From assembly GCF_900167055.1 (NCBI RefSeq), contig NZ_FUXP01000001.1, positions 1 through 64,000 on the forward strand: 64,000 nt of DNA, written 5' to 3'. This stretch comes from Lysobacter spongiicola DSM 21749. Its GTDB lineage: Bacteria; Pseudomonadota; Gammaproteobacteria; Xanthomonadales; Xanthomonadaceae. Positions 41,172-50,148 of this stretch are shown piece after piece. The notes under the pieces are model-generated. The model searched no databases. It saw nothing but the letters and a program-made list of their open reading frames with translations, and was not told where the DNA came from. A program made the translations under genes and the position numbers. Within the stretch, counting starts at the first letter, position 1, and the number at the start of each line of letters is the position of its first letter.

Positions 41172-42230
41172 CTATGGTCCTGCCGGTTCGCACGGCCCCT
41201 CGAACACCACCACGTGTTCGAGATCCAGCCGGATGCCGATGGCATGGCCGACCGCGTGGTCATGGTGGGAAGGCACCAGGGCCTGCACGATGTGGCCGCT
41301 TTCAAGCCGGAGGGTGTAGAGGAAGTCGGCGCCCCGGAAGTGGCGTCGCACGATCACCGCCTTCAGCGTCGCGTCGTCGTCGTGGACCACGTCGTCGGGG
41401 CGCAGCAGCATGTCCACTTGCGACCCGGCTGGCGACGCCAGCTGGCGGTCGGCGGCCAGCACGCCCAGTTCGGTGGACACGTGTCGCTCATCCACTACCC
41501 GGGCCGGCAGCATCACGCCCTCGCCGACGAAGCCTGCGACGAAACGGCAGGCGGGGCGGTGGTAGAGATCGTAGGGGCTCGCCCACTGCTGCAGGTGGCC
41601 CCGGCCGATGACACCGATCCGGTCGGCCATGGCGAAGGCCTCGGCCTGGGAGTGGGTCACCAGCAATGCGCCCACGCCCGTCGCCTTCAGTGCATCGCGT
41701 ACTTCCACCGCCAGCCGCTCGCGCAGTTCCGGGTCCAGGCTCGAAAACGGTTCGTCCAGCAGCACCAGCCGCGGCTGCGGCGCCAGTGCCCGTGCCAGTG
41801 CAACCCGTTGCTGCTGGCCGCCGGAGAGCTCGTGGGGGTGGCGGGCGGAGAACTCGCCCAGGCCCACCAGCTCGAGCACCTCGCGGGCGCGCGCCTCGGC
41901 TTTCGCGCGGGAATGGCGGAACAGGCCGAAGCGCACGTTGCCAAGCACGTCCAGGTGCGGGAGCAGGGCGTGGTCCTGGAACACCATGCCAATCTGCCGG
42001 CGCTCCGGCGGCAAGTGCACGTCCGCGCCCGCCAGTGGCTGCCCATTGCAGAGGATCCGGCCGGCCAGCAGCGGCTCGAAGCCAGCGATGGCCCGGAGCA
42101 GGGTGGTCTTGCCGGCACCGGAGGGCCCGAGCAGGCAGCCGATCTCGCCCTCCTGCAGCACCAGCGACGCGTCCTGGACCACCTTCCGGCCCCGGTAGCC
42201 TACGGCGACACCGTCGAGTTCAAGCCTCAT
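41172..42230 (-). CDS. fbpC: Ferric iron ABC transporter ATP-binding protein
   Basis: A 352-residue ABC ATPase of the FbpC type. It has Walker A LGPSGAGKTTLLRAIAG (residue about 36), the Q-loop MVFQDHALLPHLD, the signature LSGGQQQRVALARALA and Walker B LVLLDEPFSSLD. A C-terminal TOBE region (residue 240 on) includes PDDVVHDDDATLKAVIVRRHFRGADFLYTL. It energises iron uptake by the FbpB permease. It overlaps fbpB by 4 bases (ATGA), so the two are translated together. The end converges on the beta-lactamase-like gene, with 3 bases between. Confidence 0.93.
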   Translation of the reverse strand: MRLELDGVAVGYRGRKVVQDASLVLQEGEIGCLLGPSGAGKTTLLRAIAGFEPLLAGRILCNGQPLAGADVHLPPERRQIGMVFQDHALLPHLDVLGNVRFGLFRHSRAKAEARAREVLELVGLGEFSARHPHELSGGQQQRVALARALAPQPRLVLLDEPFSSLDPELRERLAVEVRDALKATGVGALLVTHSQAEAFAMADRIGVIGRGHLQQWASPYDLYHRPACRFVAGFVGEGVMLPARVVDERHVSTELGVLAADRQLASPAGSQVDMLLRPDDVVHDDDATLKAVIVRRHFRGADFLYTLRLESGHIVQALVPSHHDHAVGHAIGIRLDLEHVVVFEGPCEPAGP

Positions 42231-43843
42231 CGGGTCCCCCTCCGCGTCATGGCGACCACCGGCAGCAGCCCGACCAGGGCGATCGCGAGCGACGGCACCG
42301 CCGCGCGGGCGTATTCGCCTTCGCTTGTGAGCTCGAACACGCGCGTGGCGAGGGTGTCCCAGCCGAACGGACGCATCATCAGGGTGATCGGCATCTCTTT
42401 CATGGTATCGACGAAGACCAGCAGGGCGGCGGTGGCGAAGCTGCCTCGCAACAGCGGCCAGTGCACCGTGCGCAACTGGCGCGTGCCGGTGACGCCGAGG
42501 CTCCGGCTGGCCTCCAGCAGGCTCGGACGGATCCTCAGCAGTCCGCCAGCGACCGGCGCGTGGGCCACGGCAAGGAACCGGATGCCGTAGCCCACCAGCA
42601 GCAACACCAGTCCGCCCTCCAGCACGAGGTCCAGGCCATGCCGCTCCGCGAGCCAGGTCGAAAGGCCGGCCACCGGAACGTAGAGGCCGATGGCCAACAG
42701 GGCGCCCGGCAGTCCATAACCCAGGGTCGTGATCCGGGTGACCGTGGTGGTGACGGCTCCGGGCTGCTCACGCGCGGACAGGGCGACGACGAACGCGGCG
42801 GCGGTGGTCAGTATCGCCGCCATCGCGGCAAGCGAAAGGGCGTTGCGCACCGTGCGCAGGTAACGCGCATCGATGTCGTCAAGGTGTGCGATTCCTTCTG
42901 CGAGCAGTTGCGCAATGGGGAGAAAGAGCGCCAGGACCAGCACGGCCGCGCAGAAGCCGGTCGCCCAGCCCCCTCGGCGGCCCAGCGGGATACGCTGGGC
43001 GGGTGTTGCGCCTACGGACACGAACGACTGCCTCCGCCGCGATGCCGCTTCCAGCGCCACCAGGGCGAGTACGACCAGCAGCATGACCGCTGCGATCTGC
43101 AGGGCGGTATCAGTGGAGAAGAGGGAGAACCACGCCTTGTAGATTGCCGTTGCGAAGGTGTCGTAGTTGAACGCGGACACCGCGCCAAAGTCGGCCAGGG
43201 TTTCCATCAGGACCAGCAACGTGCCGCCAGCGATCCACGGGCGCGCCAGCGGCAGGCTTGCGCTGAAGAACGCGCGCCACGGCCCCATCCCCAACGCACG
43301 CGCCGCTTCGATCGCGCGGCCACCCTGGCTGGCGAACGCCTGGCTCGCCACCAGGTACACGTAGGGGTACAGCGACAGCGTCATCACCGCGACCAGGCCA
43401 CCGCGGGAGCGGATTTCCGGCAGGGACGTGCCCGCGCTTTCGCGGAGCCAGCCGGCCAGCGGCGACGCATAGTCGAACAGGCCGATGAAGGCAACGGCCA
43501 GCACGTAGCCGGGCAGCGCCAGCGGCAGCACCAGCAGCCAGGAGAACACCCGCCGCCCGGGGAACTCGCACAACGCCACCAGAGCGGCCAGCGCGGTGCC
43601 CAGCACGGCGGTGCCGGCGCCGACCCCGAGCAACAGCCAGAGTGTGTTGATGCCCGCCCGTGGCAGCACGTACTGCCACAGGTGCTGGACGGTGGCTTCG
43701 TCCGGGCGGAACAGCGCTGCCAGCGTCGCCAGCAGCGGTACCAGGGCCGGCACCGTCAGCGCGATGGCGAGCCAGGTCCAGCCGCGCACAGGGATGCCCG
43801 GCGCGGGCCGGGCATCCCATGGTTGCTCAGCGGTAGCCGGCAC
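42227..43843 (-). CDS. fbpB: Ferric iron ABC transporter permease (fused, two-part)
   Basis: A 538-residue membrane permease with about twelve helices in two homologous halves, as in FbpB/SfuB. Each half has the ABC-contact loop: [24 protein letters not shown] near residue 180 and [24 protein letters not shown] near residue 450. It carries Fe(III) into the cytoplasm. The annotated ATG 43843 overlaps fbpA by 17 bases. A GTG at 43789 would remove 18 residues and lie just beyond the hairpin at 43791-43818. The first 20 codons are therefore uncertain. Confidence 0.92.
   Translation of the reverse strand: MPATAEQPWDARPAPGIPVRGWTWLAIALTVPALVPLLATLAALFRPDEATVQHLWQYVLPRAGINTLWLLLGVGAGTAVLGTALAALVALCEFPGRRVFSWLLVLPLALPGYVLAVAFIGLFDYASPLAGWLRESAGTSLPEIRSRGGLVAVMTLSLYPYVYLVASQAFASQGGRAIEAARALGMGPWRAFFSASLPLARPWIAGGTLLVLMETLADFGAVSAFNYDTFATAIYKAWFSLFSTDTALQIAAVMLLVVLALVALEAASRRRQSFVSVGATPAQRIPLGRRGGWATGFCAAVLVLALFLPIAQLLAEGIAHLDDIDARYLRTVRNALSLAAMAAILTTAAAFVVALSAREQPGAVTTTVTRITTLGYGLPGALLAIGLYVPVAGLSTWLAERHGLDLVLEGGLVLLLVGYGIRFLAVAHAPVAGGLLRIRPSLLEASRSLGVTGTRQLRTVHWPLLRGSFATAALLVFVDTMKEMPITLMMRPFGWDTLATRVFELTSEGEYARAAVPSLAIALVGLLPVVAMTRRGTR
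43791..43818 (-). other. 11-base perfect stem-loop at the fbpA-fbpB junction
   Basis: GGGATGCCCGG (43791-43801) pairs with CCGGGCATCCC (43808-43818) with a 6-base loop. It begins 9 bases after the fbpA stop and lies inside the first codons of fbpB as annotated. There is no following T run, so it is more likely an mRNA-stabilising or translation-control hairpin than a full terminator. Such elements often keep the binding protein in excess over the permease. Confidence 0.75.
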
Positions 43844-44879
43844 GGTCCATCAGCTTCACCGCCTCGGCCTGCATCTCACCGGCCTGCGATACGTTGATCA
43901 GGTCCTGGCGGTACTGGCCCCATTCGCTGATCAGCTCGGCAGTAGGTACCTGCGGGTTGGCCGGGTACTCGAGGTTCTCGCCGGCGAAGAGGCGCTGCGC
44001 TTCCCCGCCCGACAGCCATTCGATGAACTCCCGGGCTGCTTCAGGATTCGGCGCGTGGCGGGTGACGCCTGCACCGGACACGTTGACGTGCACCCCGCGC
44101 TCGCCTTCGGCTTGGTTCGGCCAGAACACCGTCACCGGCAGGCCGGGGTTCTCACGCAGCGCCCGCCCGAGGTAGTAGGTGTTGGTGATGCCCACGTCGC
44201 AGCGGCCGGCGGCGATCGCTTCGATCACGGCGTTGTCATTGGACATCGGCGCGGCGGCAAGGTTGTCCACCCATCCCTTGACCGCGCGCTCGGTTTCCTG
44301 CTCCCCGAGCGAGGCCATCATCGTCGCCACCAGGCTCTGGTTGTAGACCGCGCTGCTGGTGCGCAGGCACAGGCGACCCTTCCATTTCGGATCCGCGAGG
44401 TCCTCATAGCTCGACAACTCGCTGGCAGGGGCCCGCTCGGGATTGTGGATGATGGTGCGGGCGCGCACGGACAGCCCGAACCAGCGGTTTTCCGGATCGC
44501 GCAGGTTCTCCGGAATGTTCTGTTCCAGCGTCGCCGACTCGACCGGCTGCAACAGGCCCAGGTTGGCGGCCTGCCACAGGTTGCCTGCGTCGACGGTGAT
44601 GAACACGTCCGCCGGGCTACGCGTGCCTTCCGCCTTCAGGCGCTCCATCAGCGGCGGGGCCTTGTCGGTCATGTAGGTGATCTCGACGCCGGTCTCTTCC
44701 GTGTAGCGGTCGAACAGCGGTTTGACCAGTTGCTCGTTGCGGGAGGTGTAGACGACCAGCTCCGTCGGAGCGGCGGCGGCAGGGGCTGCATCGGTCGCCG
44801 CGTTGTCTGCGGGCGCATCCGTGCCTGAACAGGCAGCCAGGGTGATCGCGATCGCGGCGGAAAGGGGCAGGTGGCGCAT
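43827..44879 (-). CDS. fbpA: Ferric iron ABC transporter substrate-binding protein
   Basis: A 350-residue periplasmic iron-binding protein, class 1 (FbpA/SfuA type). The signal ends in the lipobox-like LAAC ([10 protein letters not shown]), with an Ala-rich linker to residue 40. The mature part begins [20 protein letters not shown]. Tyr residues for iron lie in [11 protein letters not shown] (near residue 220). It feeds FbpBC. ATG at 44879 has GGAGG 5 bases upstream. A Fur box precedes it at 44897-44915, so iron limitation should induce the operon. Confidence 0.93.
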   Translation of the reverse strand: MRHLPLSAAIAITLAACSGTDAPADNAATDAAPAAAAPTELVVYTSRNEQLVKPLFDRYTEETGVEITYMTDKAPPLMERLKAEGTRSPADVFITVDAGNLWQAANLGLLQPVESATLEQNIPENLRDPENRWFGLSVRARTIIHNPERAPASELSSYEDLADPKWKGRLCLRTSSAVYNQSLVATMMASLGEQETERAVKGWVDNLAAAPMSNDNAVIEAIAAGRCDVGITNTYYLGRALRENPGLPVTVFWPNQAEGERGVHVNVSGAGVTRHAPNPEAAREFIEWLSGGEAQRLFAGENLEYPANPQVPTAELISEWGQYRQDLINVSQAGEMQAEAVKLMDRAGYR

Positions 44880-44896
44880 GGAGCCTCCGGAGCTGT

Positions 44897-44915
44897 GCAA
44901 ATGAGAATCGCTATT
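44897..44915 (-). promoter_or_regulatory. Fur box upstream of fbpABC
   Basis: The 19 bases starting GCAAATGAGAATCGCTATT agree with the Fur consensus GATAATGATAATCATTATC at 13 of 19 positions, including AATGA and AATC. They lie 18 bases before the fbpA start and partly overlap a TTGTCA -35-like hexamer. Iron-dependent repression by Fur is expected. Confidence 0.75.
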
Positions 44916-45037
44916 GTCTGACAACTCCGGATTGTTTGCTTGGGGGAATCCAATCGAAGTCGTTCGCGGTCGCCAGCTGGAAAGCCAGCCGTCCCACCCC
45001 CATCTGTCCCTGTATCCCCCAGAACGAGATTTCCGCG

Positions 45038-46024
45038 ATGGTGCCGTATTCGCTGCTCGACCTCGCCCCCGTGACCGAAGGTTCGGATGTCGGAACCGCG
45101 CTCGCGAACAGCCTCGACCTGGCCCGGCACGCCGAGCAATGGGGCTACCGCCGGTTCTGGCTGGCCGAACACCACAACATGCCGGGAATCGCGAGTGCCG
45201 CGACGGCGGTGCTGATCGCCCACGTGGCTGCCGGGACGTCCACCATCCGGGTCGGCGCGGGCGGCATCATGTTGCCGAACCATTCACCGCTGCAGGTGGC
45301 CGAGCAGTTCGGGACGCTCGCCGCGCTGCACCCGGACCGGATCGACCTGGGCCTGGGACGCGCACCGGGTACCGACCGCCCGACCATCCGCGCCTTGAGG
45401 CGCTACTCCGAAAGCGCCGACGCGTTCCCGCAGGACGTGGCGGAGTTGCTGCACTACTTCGAGCCGGCCCAGCCGGGCCAGGCCGTGAGGGCGGTGCCGG
45501 GGGCGGGCATCCAGGTGCCGGTGTGGCTGCTGGGCTCCAGCCTTTTTAGTGCCCAGCTGGCTGCCGCGATAGGCCTGCCGTTCGCCTTCGCCTCGCACTT
45601 CGCGCCGGACGCGATGGACGATGCCCTGGCGCTCTACCATCGCGAGTTCACGCCCTCGGCACGGCTCGCCAAGCCCTACGTCATGCTCGCGCTCAACGTC
45701 GTCGCGGCGGAAGACGATGCAGAAGCCCGGCATCTGTTCACCACGCAGCAGCAATCGTTCGTGAACCTGCGTCGGGGCCAGGCAGGTCTGGTGCCACCGC
45801 CCATCGACGATATCGAGGCGTGGTGGAGCCCGGTGGAGAAGGCAGGGGTCGAGCGTGCGCTGGGATGCGCCGTCATCGGCGGCGCTGAAACGGTGAAGCG
45901 CGGCATCTCGGACTTCGTCACCCGCTACCGCCCCGACGAGCTGTTGCTCACGGCCAACATTTTCGACCACGAAAAGCGCCTGCGCTCATTCGAGATGGCC
46001 GCCAAAGCCATGGCCCCCCTGTAG
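45038..46024 (+). CDS. LLM-class flavin-dependent oxidoreductase
   Basis: A 328-residue luciferase-like monooxygenase (MsnO8 group). The TIM-barrel opening is [16 protein letters not shown], then [46 protein letters not shown] and [10 protein letters not shown]. It should oxidise an unknown substrate with reduced FMN and oxygen. ATG at 45038 starts MVPYSLLD; an in-frame extension to 44936 is not supported by the family. The stop TAG is supplied by a REP element beginning at 46021. Confidence 0.9.
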   Translation: MVPYSLLDLAPVTEGSDVGTALANSLDLARHAEQWGYRRFWLAEHHNMPGIASAATAVLIAHVAAGTSTIRVGAGGIMLPNHSPLQVAEQFGTLAALHPDRIDLGLGRAPGTDRPTIRALRRYSESADAFPQDVAELLHYFEPAQPGQAVRAVPGAGIQVPVWLLGSSLFSAQLAAAIGLPFAFASHFAPDAMDDALALYHREFTPSARLAKPYVMLALNVVAAEDDAEARHLFTTQQQSFVNLRRGQAGLVPPPIDDIEAWWSPVEKAGVERALGCAVIGGAETVKRGISDFVTRYRPDELLLTANIFDHEKRLRSFEMAAKAMAPL

Positions 46025-46042
46025 GAGCGGCTTCAGCCGCGA
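46021..46042 (+). repeat. REP palindrome overlapping the LLM gene stop
   Basis: A consensus copy of the 22-base element (GTAG head, GAGCGGCTTCAGCCGC). The TAG stop of the upstream gene (46022-46024) is part of its head. The far side of the gap (46092-46095) again reads GTAG on the minus strand, just after the stop of the FKBP gene. Confidence 0.88.
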
Positions 46043-46094
46043 CCGGGGTCCGGCACATGCCGGCCGGCTCCCGGAATCTCCACGGACCCCGCTA

Positions 46095-46553
46095 CTAAGG
46101 AGACTGCTCCACCCCCACCAGCTCCACCTCGAACACCAGGGAGGCATTCGGTGGGATCACGCCGCCCGCGCCATTGCGGCCGTATGCAAGATCGGCCGGG
46201 ATCATCAGCACCCGCTTGCCGCCGACGCGCATGCCTGCCACGCCTTCGTCCCAGCCGCGGATGACGCGACCCGCGCCCAGCAGGAAGCTGATCGGCTCCC
46301 CGCGCCCGCGGGAGCTGTCGAACTGCTCGCCACGCTGCCGTGGCGCATCCTCGTCGTAGATCCAGCCGGTGTAGTGCACTTGCACCTGGCTCCCGGGGCG
46401 CGCCACGGGCCCTGTTCCCTCCGCAACGTCGACGCGCCGCAGTTCCGCGACGCTCCCCCCGGGCGGCGGCCCGGGCTGGCTGCACGACGTCGAGAGCGCG
46501 AGGGCCAGCAGGGCGGTCGCGCCGGCATGGATCCACCTGGGCAGGTTCAGCAT
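46095..46553 (-). CDS. FKBP-type peptidyl-prolyl isomerase, exported
   Basis: A 152-residue FKBP. The N-terminus (AGATALLALALSTSC) is a signal, possibly with a weak lipobox STSC. The FKBP core has VQVHYTGWIYDEDAPRQRG, EQFDSSRGRGEPISFLLGAGRVIRGWDEGVAGM and GVIPPNASLVFEVELVGVE, all complete. It should assist folding of envelope proteins. ATG at 46553 has GGAA a few bases upstream; a GTG at 46562 is the alternative. Two TAG codons in tandem end it. Confidence 0.88.
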   Translation of the reverse strand: MLNLPRWIHAGATALLALALSTSCSQPGPPPGGSVAELRRVDVAEGTGPVARPGSQVQVHYTGWIYDEDAPRQRGEQFDSSRGRGEPISFLLGAGRVIRGWDEGVAGMRVGGKRVLMIPADLAYGRNGAGGVIPPNASLVFEVELVGVEQSP

Positions 46554-46648
46554 TCGTTCCACTCGTTGGCAGCGGGGCGTACAGGCTACACGCGCGGATC
46601 ACCTGATCGGACCTAGCGTGCACCACAACGGTCCAACCAGGAGCAGCA

Positions 46649-47044
46649 ATGGAATCGATCCCCACCGACGCCTTGGTCGTCGTCGCAGACGGCGGCGGAG
46701 CACGAGTCTTTCGCAATCGCGGCGATGCCCGCCATCTCTCCCTCCATCAGTTCGAGATGCGGGAACTGATGAACATGAACGATGAGGGTCCGGCCGGTGT
46801 GCAGCCCGATGGCGATACCGGATACCAGATCGACAAGGCCACCTTCGCGAAGCAACTGGCGCAGTGGCTGAACGACGGTGCGTTGAACCGCAAGTACGAC
46901 GATCTGGTGCTCGTGGCTGACGAACACACCCTCGGCGAGATGCGACCGCTGCTGCACAAGGAAACACAGCAGCGGATGAGGCGGGAAGTCGCCAAGACCC
47001 TCACCAACTCGACGCTGGATGACATCCAGAAGATCCTGTCCTGA
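46649..47044 (+). CDS. Host-attachment protein family
   Basis: A 131-residue protein of the Host_attach (PF10116) family, related to the baeRF peptide-release-factor-like fold. The opening VVVADGGGARVFRNRGD is near residue 10, with FAKQLAQWLNDGALNRKYDDLVLVADEHTLGEMRP in the middle and VAKTLTNSTLDDIQKIL at the end. First reported near plant-host attachment loci in Agrobacterium, the molecular role is unknown. GGAGCAGCA precedes the ATG. It is monocistronic. Confidence 0.85.
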   Translation: MESIPTDALVVVADGGGARVFRNRGDARHLSLHQFEMRELMNMNDEGPAGVQPDGDTGYQIDKATFAKQLAQWLNDGALNRKYDDLVLVADEHTLGEMRPLLHKETQQRMRREVAKTLTNSTLDDIQKILS

Positions 47045-47089
47045 CCGGGCAGGGTCCCTCGGCCCGTCGCCGCCCCTGCGGCGGCGGGT

Positions 47090-48205
47090 CTATTCTTCGC
47101 GGCCTACGAAATCCCCGTACTTCTCCTTCGGGGCCAGCGGCATCAGGGATTGCGGCCAGATGCCGCGCGGCACCGTTTCCAGCTTCATCACCCCGTACTC
47201 TTCCGGCCACTCGCCAGCCGGTGGCCGCCTGAAAGTGCCCATCAGCATGTCCACCAGCGGCAGGTGGATGGCGTAGTTCACGTCCAGGTAGTCGGCGTGG
47301 CGCGCGTGGTGCCAATGGTGGTAGCGGGGCGTCACCAGCACGTACTCGAGCCAGCGGAAGTCCAGCCGCACGTTGGCATGCGCGAGCACCGCCTGGATGC
47401 CGACGAGGATGACGTAGGCATTGACCGCCTCCGCGGAGAAACCCAGCACCACCAGCGGCAGCAGCACCATGGTGCGCGTCATGAGGATCTCGGCGATGTG
47501 GATGCGCGAACCGGCAAGCCAGTCCATGCGGCGGCTGGAGTGGTGCACCGCATGGAAGCGCCAGAGCCACGGCACGTTGTGGTACGTGCGGTGCAACAGT
47601 GCCTGGGCAAGGTCGGCCAGGAACACCGCCAGCAGGAACTGCGCCCACACGGGGAAGGACTGGATGTATTGCTGCAGCGCCGGGAACGCCGCGAACGCCG
47701 CCACTGCCGAAGTGGATGCGGTGACCGCGATCAGCACGAACTGCACCAGCACGTGGCTCATGAAGAAGTAGCCCAGGTCCGTCCGCCACTCGCGCCGAAG
47801 CGGCGACATCGGCCGCACGGCGAGCATCTTCTCGATGGGGATGAACACCAGGGCCGAGAAGAACAGCGAGATCACGAACCAGTCCAGACCCAATGAGAAG
47901 GGCGTGGGTTCGATCTGCTTGAAATGCACGGTGGCGCCGCCCAGCAGCACCGCCAGCGCAGCGCTGCAGACGCCGACGGTGGCCACCCGCTTGTTGCGAT
48001 TGCGCAGGATCGCCAGCGTGCCCAGCACGAATGCCGCGACCAGCCCGGCCAGCAGCAGGTGCCGGGCGAACTGCTCGGTGTAGACCGTGCGGAACTCACG
48101 GCTGGTCAGCACGTCCGGAAAGTGGAAGCACAGCACGCCGAGCAGGGCGGACAGCCCCAGGCCGGCGGACAGGTGGGCGAACCAGGAGCGGGACGTGCGA
48201 TCCAT
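47090..48205 (-). CDS. Sterol desaturase / fatty acid hydroxylase family membrane protein
   Basis: A 371-residue di-iron membrane oxygenase. Eight or so helices are predicted. The His boxes are HRTYHN (near residue 205), HAVHHSSRR and HHWHHARH near the end, the three-box pattern of the family. It hydroxylates or desaturates a lipid or isoprenoid; the substrate is unknown. ATG at 48205 (MDRTSRSWF) is chosen because longer frames upstream do not resemble the family. Confidence 0.9.
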   Translation of the reverse strand: MDRTSRSWFAHLSAGLGLSALLGVLCFHFPDVLTSREFRTVYTEQFARHLLLAGLVAAFVLGTLAILRNRNKRVATVGVCSAALAVLLGGATVHFKQIEPTPFSLGLDWFVISLFFSALVFIPIEKMLAVRPMSPLRREWRTDLGYFFMSHVLVQFVLIAVTASTSAVAAFAAFPALQQYIQSFPVWAQFLLAVFLADLAQALLHRTYHNVPWLWRFHAVHHSSRRMDWLAGSRIHIAEILMTRTMVLLPLVVLGFSAEAVNAYVILVGIQAVLAHANVRLDFRWLEYVLVTPRYHHWHHARHADYLDVNYAIHLPLVDMLMGTFRRPPAGEWPEEYGVMKLETVPRGIWPQSLMPLAPKEKYGDFVGREE

Positions 48206-48272
48206 GCGCGATGCCGGAAGCTGAAGGTGGCGGCAAGTTAGCGCAGCGTGAAGGGCAGCGCCAGCTCCGGCC

Positions 48273-49454
48273 TCAGAGGGCGCTACCCGCGGCGTGGCCG
48301 GAGGCCCAGGCCCACTGGAAGTTGTATCCGCCCAGCCATCCGGTGACGTCGAGCACTTCACCAATGAAATACAGCCCCGGCACCTGCCGCGATTCCATGG
48401 TGCTCGAGGAGACTCCGGCAGTGTCGACACCGCCGAGCGTGACTTCCGCCGTCCGGTAGCCTTCGGTCCCGCTGGCGACGAGCGGCCACGCGGCGAGCGT
48501 CGCCGCCATCTCACGCAACCGCGGCAGGTTGTACTGCCGCATGGGACGGTTTGGCAGCCACACCTCGCACAGCCGCTGGGCGAACCGCTTGGGCAGGAGT
48601 TCGCCCAGCAGGGTCTTGAGCTCCGCAGCCGGTCGCTCCGCCTGCCACTGTTGCAGCACGTCGAGCGCGTCTCGCCCGGGCAACAGGTCGATCGACAGCG
48701 GGTCACCCGGCTCCCAGTAGGAGGAGATCTGCAGGATGGCTGGCCCGCTGACGCCACGGTGCGTGATCAGCATCGAATTGCTGAAGACCTGTCCGTTGCT
48801 GGTCGCCGTCACCGCAAACGCGACGCCGCTGAGATCCGCCAATTGCTCCAGCGGGCGACCACTCAGGGTCAGCGGCACCAGCCCCGCGCGCGTAGGCAGT
48901 ACGTCATGGCCGAACTGGCGTGCCAGCTGGTATCCGAATCCCGAAGCACCCATGGCCGGAATCGACAACCCACCGCTTGCGACTACCAGTGCGTCCGAAC
49001 GGAAAACGCCACGGTTGGTGCGTACCTCGTATCCCGGATTCCGCGCCTGCACCTGTTCGATGCTGCAACCCGTCTCCACGCGCACGCCGGCGCTGGCGCA
49101 TTCGTCCAGCAGCATCCTGACGATGAGCTTGGATGATTCGTCGCAGAAGAGCTGTCCCAGTTCCTTCTCGTGGTAGGCGATGCGATGGCGCTCCACCATG
49201 TCGATGAAGTGCCACGGGCTGTAGCGGGCGAGGGCGGACTTGCAGAAGTGCGGGTTCGCCGAGAGGTAGTTTTCAGGCGTGGTGCCGGTGTTGGTGAAGT
49301 TGCAGCGCCCGCCGCCGGACATGAGGATCTTCTTGCCGACGCGGTTGGCGTGTTCCACCACCAGAACCCGCTTGCCACGCCTGCCTGCGGTGATCGCACA
49401 CATGAGACCGGCGGCGCCGCCCCCGACAATCAGCGCATCGTAGTGCTCCACCAC
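48273..49454 (-). CDS. BaiN/HI0933-family NAD(P)/FAD oxidoreductase
   Basis: A 393-residue flavoprotein of the HI0933 (YhiN/BaiN) group. FAD motifs are ALIVGGGAAGLMCAITAGRRG near residue 6, GGRCNFTNTGTTPENYL, and the C-terminal IGEVLDVTGWLGGYNFQWAWASGHAAG. Compared with the gene at 38161 it shares the fold and the family box but differs throughout, so they are separate subfamilies. It follows yaeQ by 2 bases, indicating a shared transcript. Catalytic substrate is unknown. Confidence 0.92.
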   Translation of the reverse strand: MVEHYDALIVGGGAAGLMCAITAGRRGKRVLVVEHANRVGKKILMSGGGRCNFTNTGTTPENYLSANPHFCKSALARYSPWHFIDMVERHRIAYHEKELGQLFCDESSKLIVRMLLDECASAGVRVETGCSIEQVQARNPGYEVRTNRGVFRSDALVVASGGLSIPAMGASGFGYQLARQFGHDVLPTRAGLVPLTLSGRPLEQLADLSGVAFAVTATSNGQVFSNSMLITHRGVSGPAILQISSYWEPGDPLSIDLLPGRDALDVLQQWQAERPAAELKTLLGELLPKRFAQRLCEVWLPNRPMRQYNLPRLREMAATLAAWPLVASGTEGYRTAEVTLGGVDTAGVSSSTMESRQVPGLYFIGEVLDVTGWLGGYNFQWAWASGHAAGSAL

Positions 49455-49456
49455 GC

Positions 49457-50002
49457 TCAGGCGGCGGCCATGCGCACCGTCGGTCGCAGCGATGTGCTGC
49501 CGCGATCACCCATCAGCTGCAGCTCCCCGTCCTGGATGAGTGCATTGAGGCGCATGCCGCGTTCACCGATGTCCGGCAGGGCGTCGACCACCTCGGAGGG
49601 GATGTCGATCACGGTGAGGTTCTTCAGCCGGGTCAGCGAGCTGGCGATGCGGTCCCACCACAGGTCCGATGCGCGGCCACCGTAGTTGACCACCACCACC
49701 TGCTGCGCCTTGGCACAGGCCTTCTTGATGCGGGTCTCGTCCGGCTGGCCCAGCTCGATCCACAGTTCCGGCTCGCCGGTGTAGCTGCGGCGCCAGAGCG
49801 CCGGTTCGTCCTCGTCGCTCAGTCCACGGCCGAACTCCAGCCGTTCGTCGGCATAGAGGGCGAATGCCAGCAGGCGCACCATCAGCCGCTCATCGGTTTC
49901 GGACGGATGCTGCGCAAGCGTGAGCGCGTGGGTGGCGTAGTAGTGCCGGTCCATGTCGCTGACCTGCAACTCGGCTTTGACGACGGTGGACTTCAGGGCC
50001 AT
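49457..50002 (-). CDS. yaeQ: YaeQ family protein
   Basis: A 181-residue YaeQ protein: ALKSTVVKAELQVSDMDRHYYATHALTLAQHPSETDERLMVRLLAFAL, then LWRRSYTGEPELWIELGQPDETRIKKAC and VVVNYGGRASDLWW. The fold is a PD-(D/E)XK-like nuclease core, but activity is unproven. E. coli yaeQ was linked to RfaH-dependent hemolysin expression. Length matches. ATG at 50002 starts MALKST. Its promoter may include TAGAAT 29 bases upstream. Confidence 0.92.
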   Translation of the reverse strand: MALKSTVVKAELQVSDMDRHYYATHALTLAQHPSETDERLMVRLLAFALYADERLEFGRGLSDEDEPALWRRSYTGEPELWIELGQPDETRIKKACAKAQQVVVVNYGGRASDLWWDRIASSLTRLKNLTVIDIPSEVVDALPDIGERGMRLNALIQDGELQLMGDRGSTSLRPTVRMAAA

Positions 50003-50148
50003 TAGAGGGGTGCCGGGCGGGAAAGGACGACATTCTACGGGAGCCTGATCTGCCAGGCCGTCGTGGCGGAAGAGGCGCGGTATCGCTTCACCGGCCGACA
50101 ACCGCGGCGAAGGCAGCATGGGATCCGTCGTGATCCTGGAGCGCAACC

